From positions 1-46,687 of the IMG/VR virus record IMGVR_UViG_3300010397_001068: a stretch of 46,687 bases of DNA, one strand, 5' to 3'. The stretch's first letter is position 1, and each line of letters opens with the position of its first letter. Shown one piece after another: positions 25,158 through 33,195 of this stretch. The notes beneath the pieces are model-generated. The model was not told the origin of the DNA. It saw nothing but the letters and a program-made list of their open reading frames with translations, and did not search any database. A program made the position numbers and the translations under genes. Source of the stretch: a virus.

Positions 25158-25696
25158 GCTCCCACTCCGACCGCGTCGTCGACGTCCTCGCCCGCCTCCT
25201 CACCCGCCGCGAGCGCGACCACGCCCCCACCCGCGCCGCCCGCGTCCTCGGCCGCAATGAAGACGGCACCGAACGCCTGCAGCGCACCGACGCCACATGC
25301 GTGACGCGCGGCGCCGTGTCCTCCAACTTCGCCGGCCAGGTCATCCTCGAGTCGGCCATCTCGCCATTTCATCGGCTCGGCTCGATCGACATCGCCCCGG
25401 TGTCGCAGCAGGCCTCGGCCGACACCTTGTGGATCGATCGCCTCGATCCCGCCGAGCTCCGTCCCGGCGAGAGCTACACCATCACGGTCACCGGCCGCGG
25501 CTTCACGCCTGGCGTGGTGATCGAGTTCCTGGAGCCGGCGCCGCTGTTCGTGCAGCCGACCGTGCTCAACGGCGACGTCACCATCGAGAGCTTGACCGTC
25601 GAGGACGACAGCACGATCGCCCTCAACGTCACCGTGGCCCCGGGTGCCCGCCTGTTTCCCTACGGCGCCCCCATCGCCTTCGGGAGGCCCTCTTGA
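25154..25696 (+). CDS. tail protein with Ig-like (IPT/TIG-type) domain
   Basis: 180 residues. The N-terminus is basic and helical. The C-terminal ~95 residues form an Ig-like domain (LWIDRLDPAELRPGESY, then VTGRGFTPGVVIEFLEP), a common surface-adhesion fold on phage tails. The start overlaps the mini-ORF stop. A structural or adsorption role is inferred. Confidence 0.6.
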   Translation: MSSHSDRVVDVLARLLTRRERDHAPTRAARVLGRNEDGTERLQRTDATCVTRGAVSSNFAGQVILESAISPFHRLGSIDIAPVSQQASADTLWIDRLDPAELRPGESYTITVTGRGFTPGVVIEFLEPAPLFVQPTVLNGDVTIESLTVEDDSTIALNVTVAPGARLFPYGAPIAFGRPS

Positions 25697-26835
25697 CCTT
25701 CACCCAGCTCCCCAACCGTAAGGCCGACGCCTACAGCGTTGACCTGCGCCTGGAAGCGAGAGAAACCATCCTCGACGCCTCCCCGCGCTGTGTCACCTGG
25801 GACCTCCACGGCCGGCGCCTGCTCTACGTCCGCGACATCTGGCGCTACCGCGTGATCGAGGGCACCGACATCGTCTACGACCCGGGCAACATCGACACCG
25901 AGGTCATGAGCCTCCCCGTGGCCCAACTTCCCCTGAGCTCGCCGGCTCAGGGCAACCTGCTCACCCGGATCGATCGCGTCCCCACCGCGCTCATCCCTGA
26001 TGAGACCTGGCCCGCCTACGGCAGCCTCCGGGTGGTCAACACCCTCGCCGCCGATCCCGAGACGGGAAACTTCATCGTCTACAGCCACCGCGACGACGTC
26101 GCCGATCCCTACTACACCGACCTCGCCGCCTACGCACCGAACGGCGGCCCGCTCGGCGGCACCGTCCACCTCGAGCAGCCCAACGACGGCACGCCCCGCT
26201 GGCAGGTGCCGCACGCCATCCTGGAAAAGGGCTGGCTGTACGCCATCGAGAGGGACCTCCAGCCCCAGGAGTCGCCCGGGCCCGCCCCGGGACACGTGGT
26301 GAAGCGGAACATCGGCACCCTCGGCAGCCTCATCTTCCGCTGGAGCCCCCTCGACCGCTACGTGTACCCGCACTCGGTCTCCGTGAGCAAAGACAACGTC
26401 TGGGTAGCCACCACCAAGCTCTACGACCCGGGCGACACGTCCGTGCAGCGCACCTTCATCCTCGCCCTGGACCGCAGCGGCCTGGGCGCGATCTACGCCG
26501 TCGAGCTCAACTTCGGCCTCGGCGTCACCGACGAGTCGGTGCACTACTGGCTCGGCGAGTGGCAGGCCGCCGGCGCGCCCAACAGCGGCGGCCTCGTGCT
26601 CTTCGACGGCACCGGCGACGACGAAGACCACACCCCCACTTTCATCGCCGCCGGCGCGTCCCCGCAGGACTACGACCCCGACGTCCGCCGCACCGCCCTC
26701 ATCCGCTTCGTTCTCAACCCGCCCGGCGTCCTCGTCGGCGAGCTGGGCGACGCGATGCCCATACCCATGTCCCGCACGCCGGCCGGCGTGGTGGGCAACA
26801 ACGTCGGCCAGCTCCCGGAGCTGCGAAACCTATGA
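25693..26835 (+). CDS. hypothetical tail-tip protein
   Basis: 380 residues from TTG 25693 (TTGA overlap). The sequence is beta-rich with repeated aromatic strands (CVTWDLHGRRLLYVRDIW, SLIFRWSPLDRYVYP), which could form a propeller or other beta scaffold. No known family. It lies among tail tip/fibre genes, so host adsorption is a reasonable inference. Confidence 0.55.
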   Translation: MTFTQLPNRKADAYSVDLRLEARETILDASPRCVTWDLHGRRLLYVRDIWRYRVIEGTDIVYDPGNIDTEVMSLPVAQLPLSSPAQGNLLTRIDRVPTALIPDETWPAYGSLRVVNTLAADPETGNFIVYSHRDDVADPYYTDLAAYAPNGGPLGGTVHLEQPNDGTPRWQVPHAILEKGWLYAIERDLQPQESPGPAPGHVVKRNIGTLGSLIFRWSPLDRYVYPHSVSVSKDNVWVATTKLYDPGDTSVQRTFILALDRSGLGAIYAVELNFGLGVTDESVHYWLGEWQAAGAPNSGGLVLFDGTGDDEDHTPTFIAAGASPQDYDPDVRRTALIRFVLNPPGVLVGELGDAMPIPMSRTPAGVVGNNVGQLPELRNL

Positions 26836-28310
26836 TCGAAATCCTCAACCCCGACCTGACCCCCCTCCTCGACGTCGAGATCCCCGGCCTCGAAGCCGGC
26901 CAGGACAGCGACGCGGTTCCGTTCGGGATCCGCCAAAGCGTCGGAAGTGACGACGCGGCGGATCTCCTTCTCGTCATTCAGGCCATCGACCCCGCCACCG
27001 GAGACTGGGTTTCCGCCGGCGTCCCGCCGCTCGACGAGATGTGGGCGCGTGTGCGCATCATCGACCAAGTCACCACCGACGCACCGGCACAGCAGCTCGA
27101 GGTGACCGACTGGACGGCGATCGGCGCCTGGCGCGGCCTCCACATCGCCACCCTCCTCGCCGGCGGCATCCGCACCGGCGAGATCCTCATGCGCCCGCCC
27201 GCGAGCGCCCCAGAGCTTGCCTGGAGCTGGCGCCTCGCGGTGATCGCCGCCGAGCACAGCCAGGCCGTGCCCCCCGGCGCCCGCCCCGGAATCCTCATCG
27301 GCCTCGGCGACGCCGGCCACAGCGCGGCCGTGCGTGGCCTGGCGGTCACTCCCTCCGACACGCCGGACGATCAGGTCCACGTCGCGGCTGGCCACTACGT
27401 TCACCGCGGCCGCCTGCTCGGCGTTGTCACCACCGCCCTCACCCTGGACCAGGCCGACGCCGCGGCCGAAGCGCTGGAGGCCGGTGAGGCGTACATAGCC
27501 GTCGTGTCCGCCGGCGCCGCGGGCCTCACCCTCACCAAGGGATCCCGGGCCATCGCGCCGCGGCGGCCGGCGACGCCTGCGTGGGAAGTGTCGCTCGCGG
27601 CCGTCGAGGTCAGATATTCCGCCGGCGACACCGTCGTCGAGGGCACCGACCTCACCGACCTCCTCGTCTACGACCGCTACTTTGCCGAGCCCGGCACCGG
27701 CCTGGAGCTCCGCCTGCACGCCGGCCAGGCGGTGGGGGGCGGCACGCTCCGCTACCACTCCACCATCCAGACGGTAGCCGTCGCGGCGAGCTCAACGCGC
27801 TACCTCTGGCAGCGAGCCAGCGGGGCCGCGGAGCTCACCGCCGGCGACCCGCCAGAAACCACCGCCCTCGGCCCCTGGTGGAAAGTCACCACAGACGGCG
27901 CCGGCGTCACCGAGCTCGTCGACCTGCGACACTTCGGGCCCGATACCGTGGTCCTGCACCTCCGCGGCGATCTCCCCGGCTCACCGGGCGAGATCGTCAC
28001 CCAGCTCGTTGGCCACGACGGCCTCGTCATCGACCAGGTTCTCTACCGCCTCTCCGACAACGGAGGCGGCTCCGCCGGCCAGACGCAACTCGACCTCGAG
28101 ATCGACGGCGCCACCGCCTACACCAGCTTCGCCACCGACGACCAGCGCCCTGCCTGGGCCTTCGACGCGTCGTCGCTCGAGGTGGGCGACGCCATCCATG
28201 AAGTCACCGAGCTGCGCCAGGGCCTCGTCGTGCGCCTGCTCTCGATCGAACACCCAACCGATGGCACCCCCGTCTGGGCGGAGGCCTATCTCGTCTGCAG
28301 GAGGTCCTGA
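26832..28310 (+). CDS. putative tail fibre / receptor-binding protein
   Basis: 492 residues from ATG 26832, ATGA-coupled. The N-terminus (MIEILNPDLTPLLDVEIPG) is typical of short virion-attachment segments. The rest is beta-rich with Gly/Ala-rich turns (RYSAGDTVVEGTDLTDL). It is the last large structural gene before the holin-like gene, where fibre genes usually sit. No enzymatic domain recognised. Confidence 0.5.
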   Translation: MIEILNPDLTPLLDVEIPGLEAGQDSDAVPFGIRQSVGSDDAADLLLVIQAIDPATGDWVSAGVPPLDEMWARVRIIDQVTTDAPAQQLEVTDWTAIGAWRGLHIATLLAGGIRTGEILMRPPASAPELAWSWRLAVIAAEHSQAVPPGARPGILIGLGDAGHSAAVRGLAVTPSDTPDDQVHVAAGHYVHRGRLLGVVTTALTLDQADAAAEALEAGEAYIAVVSAGAAGLTLTKGSRAIAPRRPATPAWEVSLAAVEVRYSAGDTVVEGTDLTDLLVYDRYFAEPGTGLELRLHAGQAVGGGTLRYHSTIQTVAVAASSTRYLWQRASGAAELTAGDPPETTALGPWWKVTTDGAGVTELVDLRHFGPDTVVLHLRGDLPGSPGEIVTQLVGHDGLVIDQVLYRLSDNGGGSAGQTQLDLEIDGATAYTSFATDDQRPAWAFDASSLEVGDAIHEVTELRQGLVVRLLSIEHPTDGTPVWAEAYLVCRRS

Positions 28311-28612
28311 TGGGGATTGATCAGATCGTCAAGCTCTTCGTCGAACACGGCGCCGCGGCGGGCCTCGCCGTCTTCGCCATCTACATGCTGCGGCAGTCCT
28401 ACCAGGAGCGCGCCGCGGACAGCGAGCGCATCGAGGCGCAAAGGGCTGAGGACAACGAGAGGCTGGAAGTTCTCCACCGCGGCACTCTCGCTGCGCTCCA
28501 GGCCAACACCCGCGCCCTGACGATCCTGACCGAGAGGCTCGGCCAGAGGCTGCTCAAACCTCCGGCCGCCGCAAGCTCGCGCCGAGTCAAGGAGCGCGGC
28601 GCCACTCGCTGA
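28310..28612 (+). CDS. small membrane protein, holin-like
   Basis: 100 residues with one N-terminal hydrophobic segment (about 13-28, HGAAAGLAVFAIYML), followed by a long charged helix (RQSYQERAADSERIEAQR). This layout resembles BhlA/UviB-type holins. Position at the end of the tail operon is typical for lysis genes. The ATG shares one base with the upstream stop. No endolysin gene is adjacent. Confidence 0.5.
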   Translation: MGIDQIVKLFVEHGAAAGLAVFAIYMLRQSYQERAADSERIEAQRAEDNERLEVLHRGTLAALQANTRALTILTERLGQRLLKPPAAASSRRVKERGATR

Positions 28613-28614
28613 GT

Positions 28615-30015
28615 TCACGGCTCCACGTTCACCGTGGCCGTCCAGGAGCCCTGCGAACTGTGCCACGTGAACTTGTGTGACCAGCTCGCCTGTCCCTTCG
28701 CCGGCACGCTCACTGGAATTCGCGCTGAGTCCTGCGGCTTCCCGTCCCGCAGCAGCGTCACCACCGCCGTGGCGCGCCCCGCGACGGCGCCGGTATTGAA
28801 GAGCTTGCCCGTCACGAGCATCTGATCGCCTAGCGGAGTCACCTCCGCTTCGCTGTAGAGCGCGCTGATTTCGGCATGAGGCTCTGGGCCGGCAGGCTCC
28901 GGCTCCTGTCGCTGCACCGGCCGCTCTGCCACCTGCGGCGGCGGCGCCGGCCGCTCCACCGGCCGCGCCGAGGGAGCGACCTCGATCCGCGCTACCCTGC
29001 TCCTGGCCGTTCGGTAGAGGGCCGGGTTTTGACCAATGACCGCCTTGACCGACCACTTCTCATCGCCAGCCATCGGCCGACCAGAGACCCTTTCAGTCCA
29101 GGGCTCCCTGCCGCCGGCGGGAATAATCAACCGCTCCGCAACTTGGTCGATTTCGACGTCGTTATAGAGCAGGGAGACGACGACGACACCAATTCCCGGC
29201 TTCGAACCGTGGTTGACGAGCGTGCCCGTAGCGAGGAACGTCGGGCGGTTCAAGTTGAACTTCGTAACCTCGGGCCGTCGCTCAAAATTGGTGATCTCAA
29301 GCACGTCAGGCCCCAGCACTTTGAGCTCGGCGACAGCGGCCGCTCGCCTCGCAGCGTCTCGCTCCGCCTCTTGTTTGGCAGCGGCCTCAGCTGCGGATTT
29401 CTCCGCCAACTGCCTATTGAAGGCCGCGTTCTCGGCCGCCGACGTTTGCTCCTCCGCCTCCTGTCGCGCCTTTTCAATGGCGGCCTTGCGCTGCTCTTCA
29501 GCTGCTAGAGCCGCCGCTGCCTTCCGCGCCTCCTCGGCCTTGTTCCACTCCTTCCGCTCTTCCTCTGCGACCTCTTCGGGAAAGATCCTCCGCCTGACCT
29601 CGGACACTGAGGCGTCGGCGACGTCCCGGGCCTGATAGGAGGCCGTCAGGTGGGCCGTACTGCTGCTGTCGTCACTCCCGACAAACGCCAACAGGCTCGC
29701 GATGGTCTCGGCCATCTCCGTGAGCCGCGCCTCGCGGGCCTTCGCCAGGCAAGGCGTAGGCTTGAGCTCTTCGAGCTCTCCGCGGATCTTCTGGAGCTCC
29801 GCAGCGGCCCCGGCAAGCGCCATCCGAGGAGTTGACCCTGCGATCTCCCGTTGCTCTGCCCACCGCCGGTCGATCTTGTAGGCAGCCCGCACCAGGTCCG
29901 GGTCGCACTGCGCCCTCTCGTGAGCGCGCGTCAAAAGCCAGGCTCCAAGGCCGAGCACAGGCAGAGCTACAAGGGCCACCATGGTGTACAAAGTCGCCCT
30001 ATCCAGCTTATGCAT
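28615..30015 (-). CDS. membrane-anchored coiled-coil protein with two Ig-like domains
   Basis: 466 residues from ATG 30015, with AGGGAG upstream. An N-terminal membrane anchor (12-28, MVALVALPVLGLGAWLL) is followed by a long Ala/Glu/Lys coiled coil (about 130-215). Two beta-type domains follow, of the kind seen in FxLYD/CARDB-like envelope proteins, separated by a Pro-rich linker (about 345-375). It is read against the phage operons and ends three bases from the holin-like gene. Likely expressed in the lysogen and facing the periplasm. Function unknown; an envelope-modifying cargo gene is my inference. Confidence 0.7.
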   Translation of the reverse strand: MHKLDRATLYTMVALVALPVLGLGAWLLTRAHERAQCDPDLVRAAYKIDRRWAEQREIAGSTPRMALAGAAAELQKIRGELEELKPTPCLAKAREARLTEMAETIASLLAFVGSDDSSSTAHLTASYQARDVADASVSEVRRRIFPEEVAEEERKEWNKAEEARKAAAALAAEEQRKAAIEKARQEAEEQTSAAENAAFNRQLAEKSAAEAAAKQEAERDAARRAAAVAELKVLGPDVLEITNFERRPEVTKFNLNRPTFLATGTLVNHGSKPGIGVVVVSLLYNDVEIDQVAERLIIPAGGREPWTERVSGRPMAGDEKWSVKAVIGQNPALYRTARSRVARIEVAPSARPVERPAPPPQVAERPVQRQEPEPAGPEPHAEISALYSEAEVTPLGDQMLVTGKLFNTGAVAGRATAVVTLLRDGKPQDSARIPVSVPAKGQASWSHKFTWHSSQGSWTATVNVEP

Positions 30016-30229
30016 TTTATTTCTCCCTGGTTGCTCGATTATTTTTCACGGGCCTAGAGATGTCTATACGCCCTGTTTCCGCCGCTCGGGTCGCCGCCGA
30101 GGAGGGCTCTATAATCGGGATTGGCCGAGGGTTCTCTTTTTTGAGGTTCTGGACTTCGGGTGTTACGGGATCGACAATCCGCTACTTCAGGCGGCGTTGG
30201 ATCGAGCCCTGGAGGAAGCCTACCCATGA
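29981..30229 (+). CDS. small putative lipoprotein
   Basis: 82 residues with a hydrophobic start and a good lipobox (LCILFLPGC), so predicted to be lipid-anchored at Cys17. The stop overlaps the next ATG as ATGA, which supports it being a real gene. Its first 35 bases lie antisense to the start of the 28615-30015 gene, so the two transcripts overlap head-to-head. It might be an outer-membrane spanin-like partner or another surface protein; the sequence is not Pro-rich as Rz1 is. Confidence 0.5.
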   Translation: MVYKVALSSLCILFLPGCSIIFHGPRDVYTPCFRRSGRRRGGLYNRDWPRVLFFEVLDFGCYGIDNPLLQAALDRALEEAYP

Positions 30230-30423
30230 ATAGGAAGACTGCGATAGTGGCGATGCTCTGCTTACTCTTTGCTGTGCCAACGTTTGCCGAGGAGTCTCCG
30301 ACTCAGTGGTTGGAGAGTAAGGCCCAAGCTATCCTCGCGTGGCTTGGGGCGTCGAAGCCGCTACCGCCGCCGACGACCGACGGCGGCCCCTGCACGGACC
30401 CCAATGGTGGTTGTCGGCCGTAG
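30226..30423 (+). CDS. small secreted peptide precursor
   Basis: 65 residues. A clear signal peptide (MNRKTAIVAMLCLLFAVPTFA) leaves a ~44-residue exported part with an amphipathic helix (TQWLESKAQAILAWLG), a Pro-rich linker and the tail TDGGPCTDPNGGCRP with two cysteines. GGAGGAAGCC precedes the start. A strong terminator follows, then a TPR-protein gene. Exported peptide next to a cytosolic TPR protein resembles the layout of peptide-signalling pairs. The role is not shown by sequence. Confidence 0.65.
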   Translation: MNRKTAIVAMLCLLFAVPTFAEESPTQWLESKAQAILAWLGASKPLPPPTTDGGPCTDPNGGCRP

Positions 30424-30431
30424 TCCAAATG

Positions 30432-30466
30432 AAAGGGGGAGCGGGTTTGAGTCCCGCTCCCCCTTT
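30432..30466 (+). terminator. strong hairpin terminator
   Basis: A perfect 14-bp stem (aaagggggagcggg / cccgctccccctt t) with a seven-base loop lies between the peptide and TPR genes. The plus-strand arm ends in TTT, so it can terminate the lipoprotein-peptide transcript. Read in reverse it also ends in TTT, making it potentially bidirectional. Confidence 0.75.
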
Positions 30467-30484
30467 GTGCTACAACATTGTGCC

Positions 30485-31477
30485 ATGTTGCCCCAGCGCT
30501 TTGCTGACCTAGGCGAGCTAGAATCGGTCGCTGGGTGCGCGCGCCTCCTCGACTTGGCTTTCGCAAACCGTTATGAGCTGCCAGGTACCTACCTGCGTTG
30601 GGGCAGGCTCGTAGCCCGGGCGGCGAGGCGCCACGCCGACCGCGAGCTAGGCTGTTTAGCTTGGGCGCACCGAGGCAACGCCCTGCGGATAATGGGCTAC
30701 TTCTCCAGGTCGGCGGGTTGTCTGAACATGGCGTTGGAACTCGCCGCAGGGAGTCCGGGCCTTCTTGCCCGCTGTCACGAGTTCTTTGCGTCCCTGCTCG
30801 AGAGCACTCGTGAGTTCACCACCGCGATGGCACATCTGCGTGTAGCGGAGGTCGTTCGCGCTTCTCTAGGTAAGAAGGATGATTTGGCTCGCTGCTTGGT
30901 TCAGCAGGGGATTGTCCTCGGCTACCTGGGGGATCTTCCGGGCGCGGTAAGTGTCCTCCGCCGCGCGATCCCGTTGGCGGAGAAGGCCGATACTCTCCGC
31001 TTTGTAATTCAGCCACTCGCGTGGAATCTGGTTGAGGCGGGCGCCCTTGAGGAGGCCGAACAAGTGCTCTCCGAAGGGCGCAGCCTATTTGCCGAGGGGC
31101 CCGGATTATTTCGGAGGAAAGTCAAATGGCTGGATGGTAAGATCGCCTCCGCAAGAAACCAGCGCCAACTTGCCGCTGAAATCTATCGGACCGTTCGCGA
31201 CGAATATGTTGGTGACGGGATGATGCAGGAGGCCGCTTTTGTCTCTGTAGACTTGGCGCGTTGCGAGTTGGCCTGCTCCAACCTAAGAGGGGCGCATGTT
31301 GCCATCGAGCAGGCTGTGCCTATTCTGGCAGCTCTGGGCATCAGGCTCGACTATCATGCCGCCCGCCTAATTCAAACGAGAGTCGGCGGCTTGATCGATC
31401 AAACGGCCCGCCTTGTTTCAACCCTTTCCGATAAAATCAGCGAAGCATCAGCCCGCCGCCGGTCGAAGGGGCTTTAA
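30485..31477 (+). CDS. TPR-repeat protein
   Basis: 330 residues from ATG 30485; the open frame extends upstream through the terminator, so the internal ATG is preferred. Helix-pair repeats run throughout (LAWAHRGNALRIMGYFSRS, LVQQGIVLGYLGDLPGA, PLAWNLVEAGALEEAEQVL). There is no DNA-binding domain, signal peptide or enzyme motif, so it is a cytosolic TPR scaffold or sensor. It faces the XRE repressor gene, overlapping it at the 3' ends (31448-31477). A Rap/AimR-like role sensing a peptide is conceivable but untested. Confidence 0.65.
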   Translation: MLPQRFADLGELESVAGCARLLDLAFANRYELPGTYLRWGRLVARAARRHADRELGCLAWAHRGNALRIMGYFSRSAGCLNMALELAAGSPGLLARCHEFFASLLESTREFTTAMAHLRVAEVVRASLGKKDDLARCLVQQGIVLGYLGDLPGAVSVLRRAIPLAEKADTLRFVIQPLAWNLVEAGALEEAEQVLSEGRSLFAEGPGLFRRKVKWLDGKIASARNQRQLAAEIYRTVRDEYVGDGMMQEAAFVSVDLARCELACSNLRGAHVAIEQAVPILAALGIRLDYHAARLIQTRVGGLIDQTARLVSTLSDKISEASARRRSKGL

Positions 31478-31801
31478 CGCTTCCGGCTTTTTGCCTCCTC
31501 CCGCCGGCTTTGGCTCAAGGCGGCGCAACGCGTCTGCCACCTCTGTCGAGACTCTCCCAGCTTGGAGAACCCCTGTGGCGCGCCACTCGATTTGAGTTGC
31601 GAGTTCGGCCAGCGTTGAGCCGTAGGTCTCCAGGCAGCGCTCCAGGCTCTCGAGTGTCATGCTTACCTCTTCAGCCTCCCAGCGCGAGATTTCAGGCTGT
31701 TGGGTGCCCAGGAGCTCCGCGGCCTTGCCTTGAGTGAGGCCCCGCCGCTTACGTAGATCGGCGAGAGCGGCTCCAAGGCCCTTCAGGGTCCCAGTCAACA
31801 C
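31448..31801 (-). CDS. XRE-family repressor (CI-like)
   Basis: 117 residues from GTG 31801. The N-terminal half is a helix-turn-helix (LADLRKRRGLTQGKAAELLGTQQPEISRWE), followed by a short C-terminal region without a LexA-like peptidase. It is divergent from the Cro-like gene at 31871, with paired operators between, as in a lysogeny switch. No ribosome-binding site precedes the GTG, and a TATCTT box lies only eight bases upstream, so a leaderless transcript is possible. Confidence 0.75.
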   Translation of the reverse strand: MLTGTLKGLGAALADLRKRRGLTQGKAAELLGTQQPEISRWEAEEVSMTLESLERCLETYGSTLAELATQIEWRATGVLQAGRVSTEVADALRRLEPKPAGGGKKPEALKPLRPAAG

Positions 31802-31879
31802 TCGGAAAAGATACCACCGTCAACGGGGTGTTGACAGCGCCTCATGTGCCATGGCACATTACTATGTGTTATGGCACAT
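31794..31879. promoter_or_regulatory. divergent operator/promoter region of the lysogeny switch
   Basis: Two kinds of operator are visible. GTCAAC-ggggt-GTTGAC (31819-31835) is a perfect inverted repeat with an extra half-site GTCAAC at 31794-31799. The palindrome atgtgccatggcacat (31844-31859) has a near-copy at 31864-31879, 20 bp on, which covers the start codon of the Cro-like gene. A perfect -35 TTGACA lies at 31831-31836, pointing right. The -10 is poor, perhaps CACATT. Different half-sites suggest two different proteins bind here. Confidence 0.7.
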
Positions 31880-32104
31880 CTGCTTCCTGCTCACCAGCGC
31901 TTGGCTTATGTCCGAGAGAGGGTGCTCGGGCTCAACCAGAGCCAACTGGCGGCACGCCTCGGGGTTACTCGGGCCGCGGTGTCGAAGTGGGAAAAGGGGA
32001 TTAGCCCCGGCTTGGCCAATGCGGCCAAGCTCGCTCGGCTCACAGGCATTGACGCCGGCGACTGGGCAATGCCGCTCGGCCGCGGCCAGGGAGGAAAGCC
32101 ATGA
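31871..32104 (+). CDS. Cro-like HTH regulator
   Basis: 77 residues from ATG 31871 (an upstream ATG at 31844 lies in the operator). A single helix-turn-helix fills it: GLNQSQLAARLGVTRAAVSKWEKG. Size and position opposite a CI-like gene fit Cro. It leads the early operon; its stop overlaps the next ATG. Its start codon lies inside an operator copy, which suggests tight autoregulation. Confidence 0.75.
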   Translation: MAHLLPAHQRLAYVRERVLGLNQSQLAARLGVTRAAVSKWEKGISPGLANAAKLARLTGIDAGDWAMPLGRGQGGKP

Positions 32105-32295
32105 GCGAAGCCCAGCGCTCTCCCTATCTGCGCCGTCCCGGCGACGCCTACACCGCGAACCTGCCAGAGGGAAAGACCTGCGGGGACTGCGCCCACATGA
32201 GGCGCTGCGGGTTGATCTACGGCCGGATCGAAGCGGATGAGGTTTGTGACTGGCTGCCGAGCCGCTTCACGCCGGCCGCTGGAGGTGCTCGGTGA
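32101..32295 (+). CDS. small Cys-rich early protein
   Basis: 64 residues with CGDCAHMRRC and a later C.WLPSRF, a pattern of small phage zinc-binding proteins. ATGA-coupled to the Cro-like gene. Function unknown. Confidence 0.65.
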   Translation: MSEAQRSPYLRRPGDAYTANLPEGKTCGDCAHMRRCGLIYGRIEADEVCDWLPSRFTPAAGGAR

Positions 32296-32533
32296 GCTAC
32301 CGGACCGAGTTGACACCTCAGCAGATCCTCGAGGCGGAGATTCTCCGCAACATCACCAGGCCGATGACTGCGCCGTGTAGATCTTTGCGGCGCCATGCGA
32401 ACCAGCGGAGCAGGACAAGGAGAACGGCTGGATCGGCGAGGCATTGCCGGGGCAGAAGAGCTTCCCGCTGCCGCTGCAATTGCCGCCACGAGTGCGTCTG
32501 CGGAGAATTCGCGGCGACCTGCTCCTGAGGTGA
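32292..32533 (+). CDS. small early gene, possibly frameshifted
   Basis: From GTG 32292 (GTGA overlap) the frame begins MSYRTELTPQQILEAEILRN and runs to TGA 32526-32528. After about 32375 it becomes Arg/Cys-rich and unconvincing. Another frame from 32381 to TGA 32531-32533 reads more naturally (PAEQDKENGWIGEALPGQ) but lacks a start. A frameshift near 32375 would join them into an ~80-residue protein. Function unknown. 32534-32602 shows no gene. Confidence 0.35.
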
Positions 32534-32602
32534 GGGGGGCGGCTACCTGGCGGGCCGCCCTAAACCGCATGCACGGTCCCAAGCCCGTGCGAGGAGGCCG
32601 CG

Positions 32603-32818
32603 ATGGCAACGAAGGAAGAGCTGCCTTGCCCTGTTTCGAAGTGCAAGCGCAAGAAGATGTTCATGGGCTTCTGTGCTCGCCATTGGCGGGAGATCCCCGC
32701 GGTGTTGCAGGCAAAGATCGCCAATGCCTACAAGAACGCCGCGGCGCGGCCGATCGACAAGGCTCTGGCCGGCACCCTCCAGGCGCTACGCGACCAGGCC
32801 GTCGGGATGCTGAGCTGA
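32603..32818 (+). CDS. small zinc-finger-like protein
   Basis: 71 residues with C9, C14 and C24-x2-H27 (CPVSKCKRKKMFMGFCARHW), a possible single zinc site, then an Ala-rich helix. GAGGAGG precedes the start. The stop shares a base with the next ATG. Function unknown. Confidence 0.6.
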   Translation: MATKEELPCPVSKCKRKKMFMGFCARHWREIPAVLQAKIANAYKNAAARPIDKALAGTLQALRDQAVGMLS

Positions 32819-33195
32819 TGCACGAGCTCGTGAGTCTCTCCGTCCGCGGCCCCGCCGGCACCCGGGAGACGGCTCGGGTGGTCAAAGTCGTCGCCCAGGG
32901 TGACACCTTGCACCTCTGCGGCCGGGAGTCTTGCCCGCATTGGGGAGGGCAAAAAGGCCTCTTCGCCGGCGCCGAGCTCATGGGTTGCCGCCTGACAGGT
33001 GCCGATCCCGTCACGCTCTGCCAGCCCTTCTACACCGAAGCGGCGGAAGACCACGATGCCGCCCGGCGTGCCATCCAGACGCGACTCGAGTCCGATCAAG
33101 CCGGCCTCCGGACGGAACTGCTCCGCCAGCTCGACGATGCAGAAGTCTGGGAGCGGCGCTTGGTTCAGGTCGCTGAGGAGGTGGGGCTATGGTGA
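32818..33195 (+). CDS. hypothetical early protein with Cys pair
   Basis: 125 residues from ATG 32818. Beta-type N-terminal half with LCGRESCPHWGG, then a charged helix (RRAIQTRLESDQAGLRTEL). No family recognised. Overlaps the next start by seven bases. Confidence 0.55.
   Translation: MHELVSLSVRGPAGTRETARVVKVVAQGDTLHLCGRESCPHWGGQKGLFAGAELMGCRLTGADPVTLCQPFYTEAAEDHDAARRAIQTRLESDQAGLRTELLRQLDDAEVWERRLVQVAEEVGLW

Noticed and set aside
30111-30116. TATAAT as a promoter for the peptide gene
   Set aside because: No acceptable -35 lies at the right distance; left as a weak possibility only.
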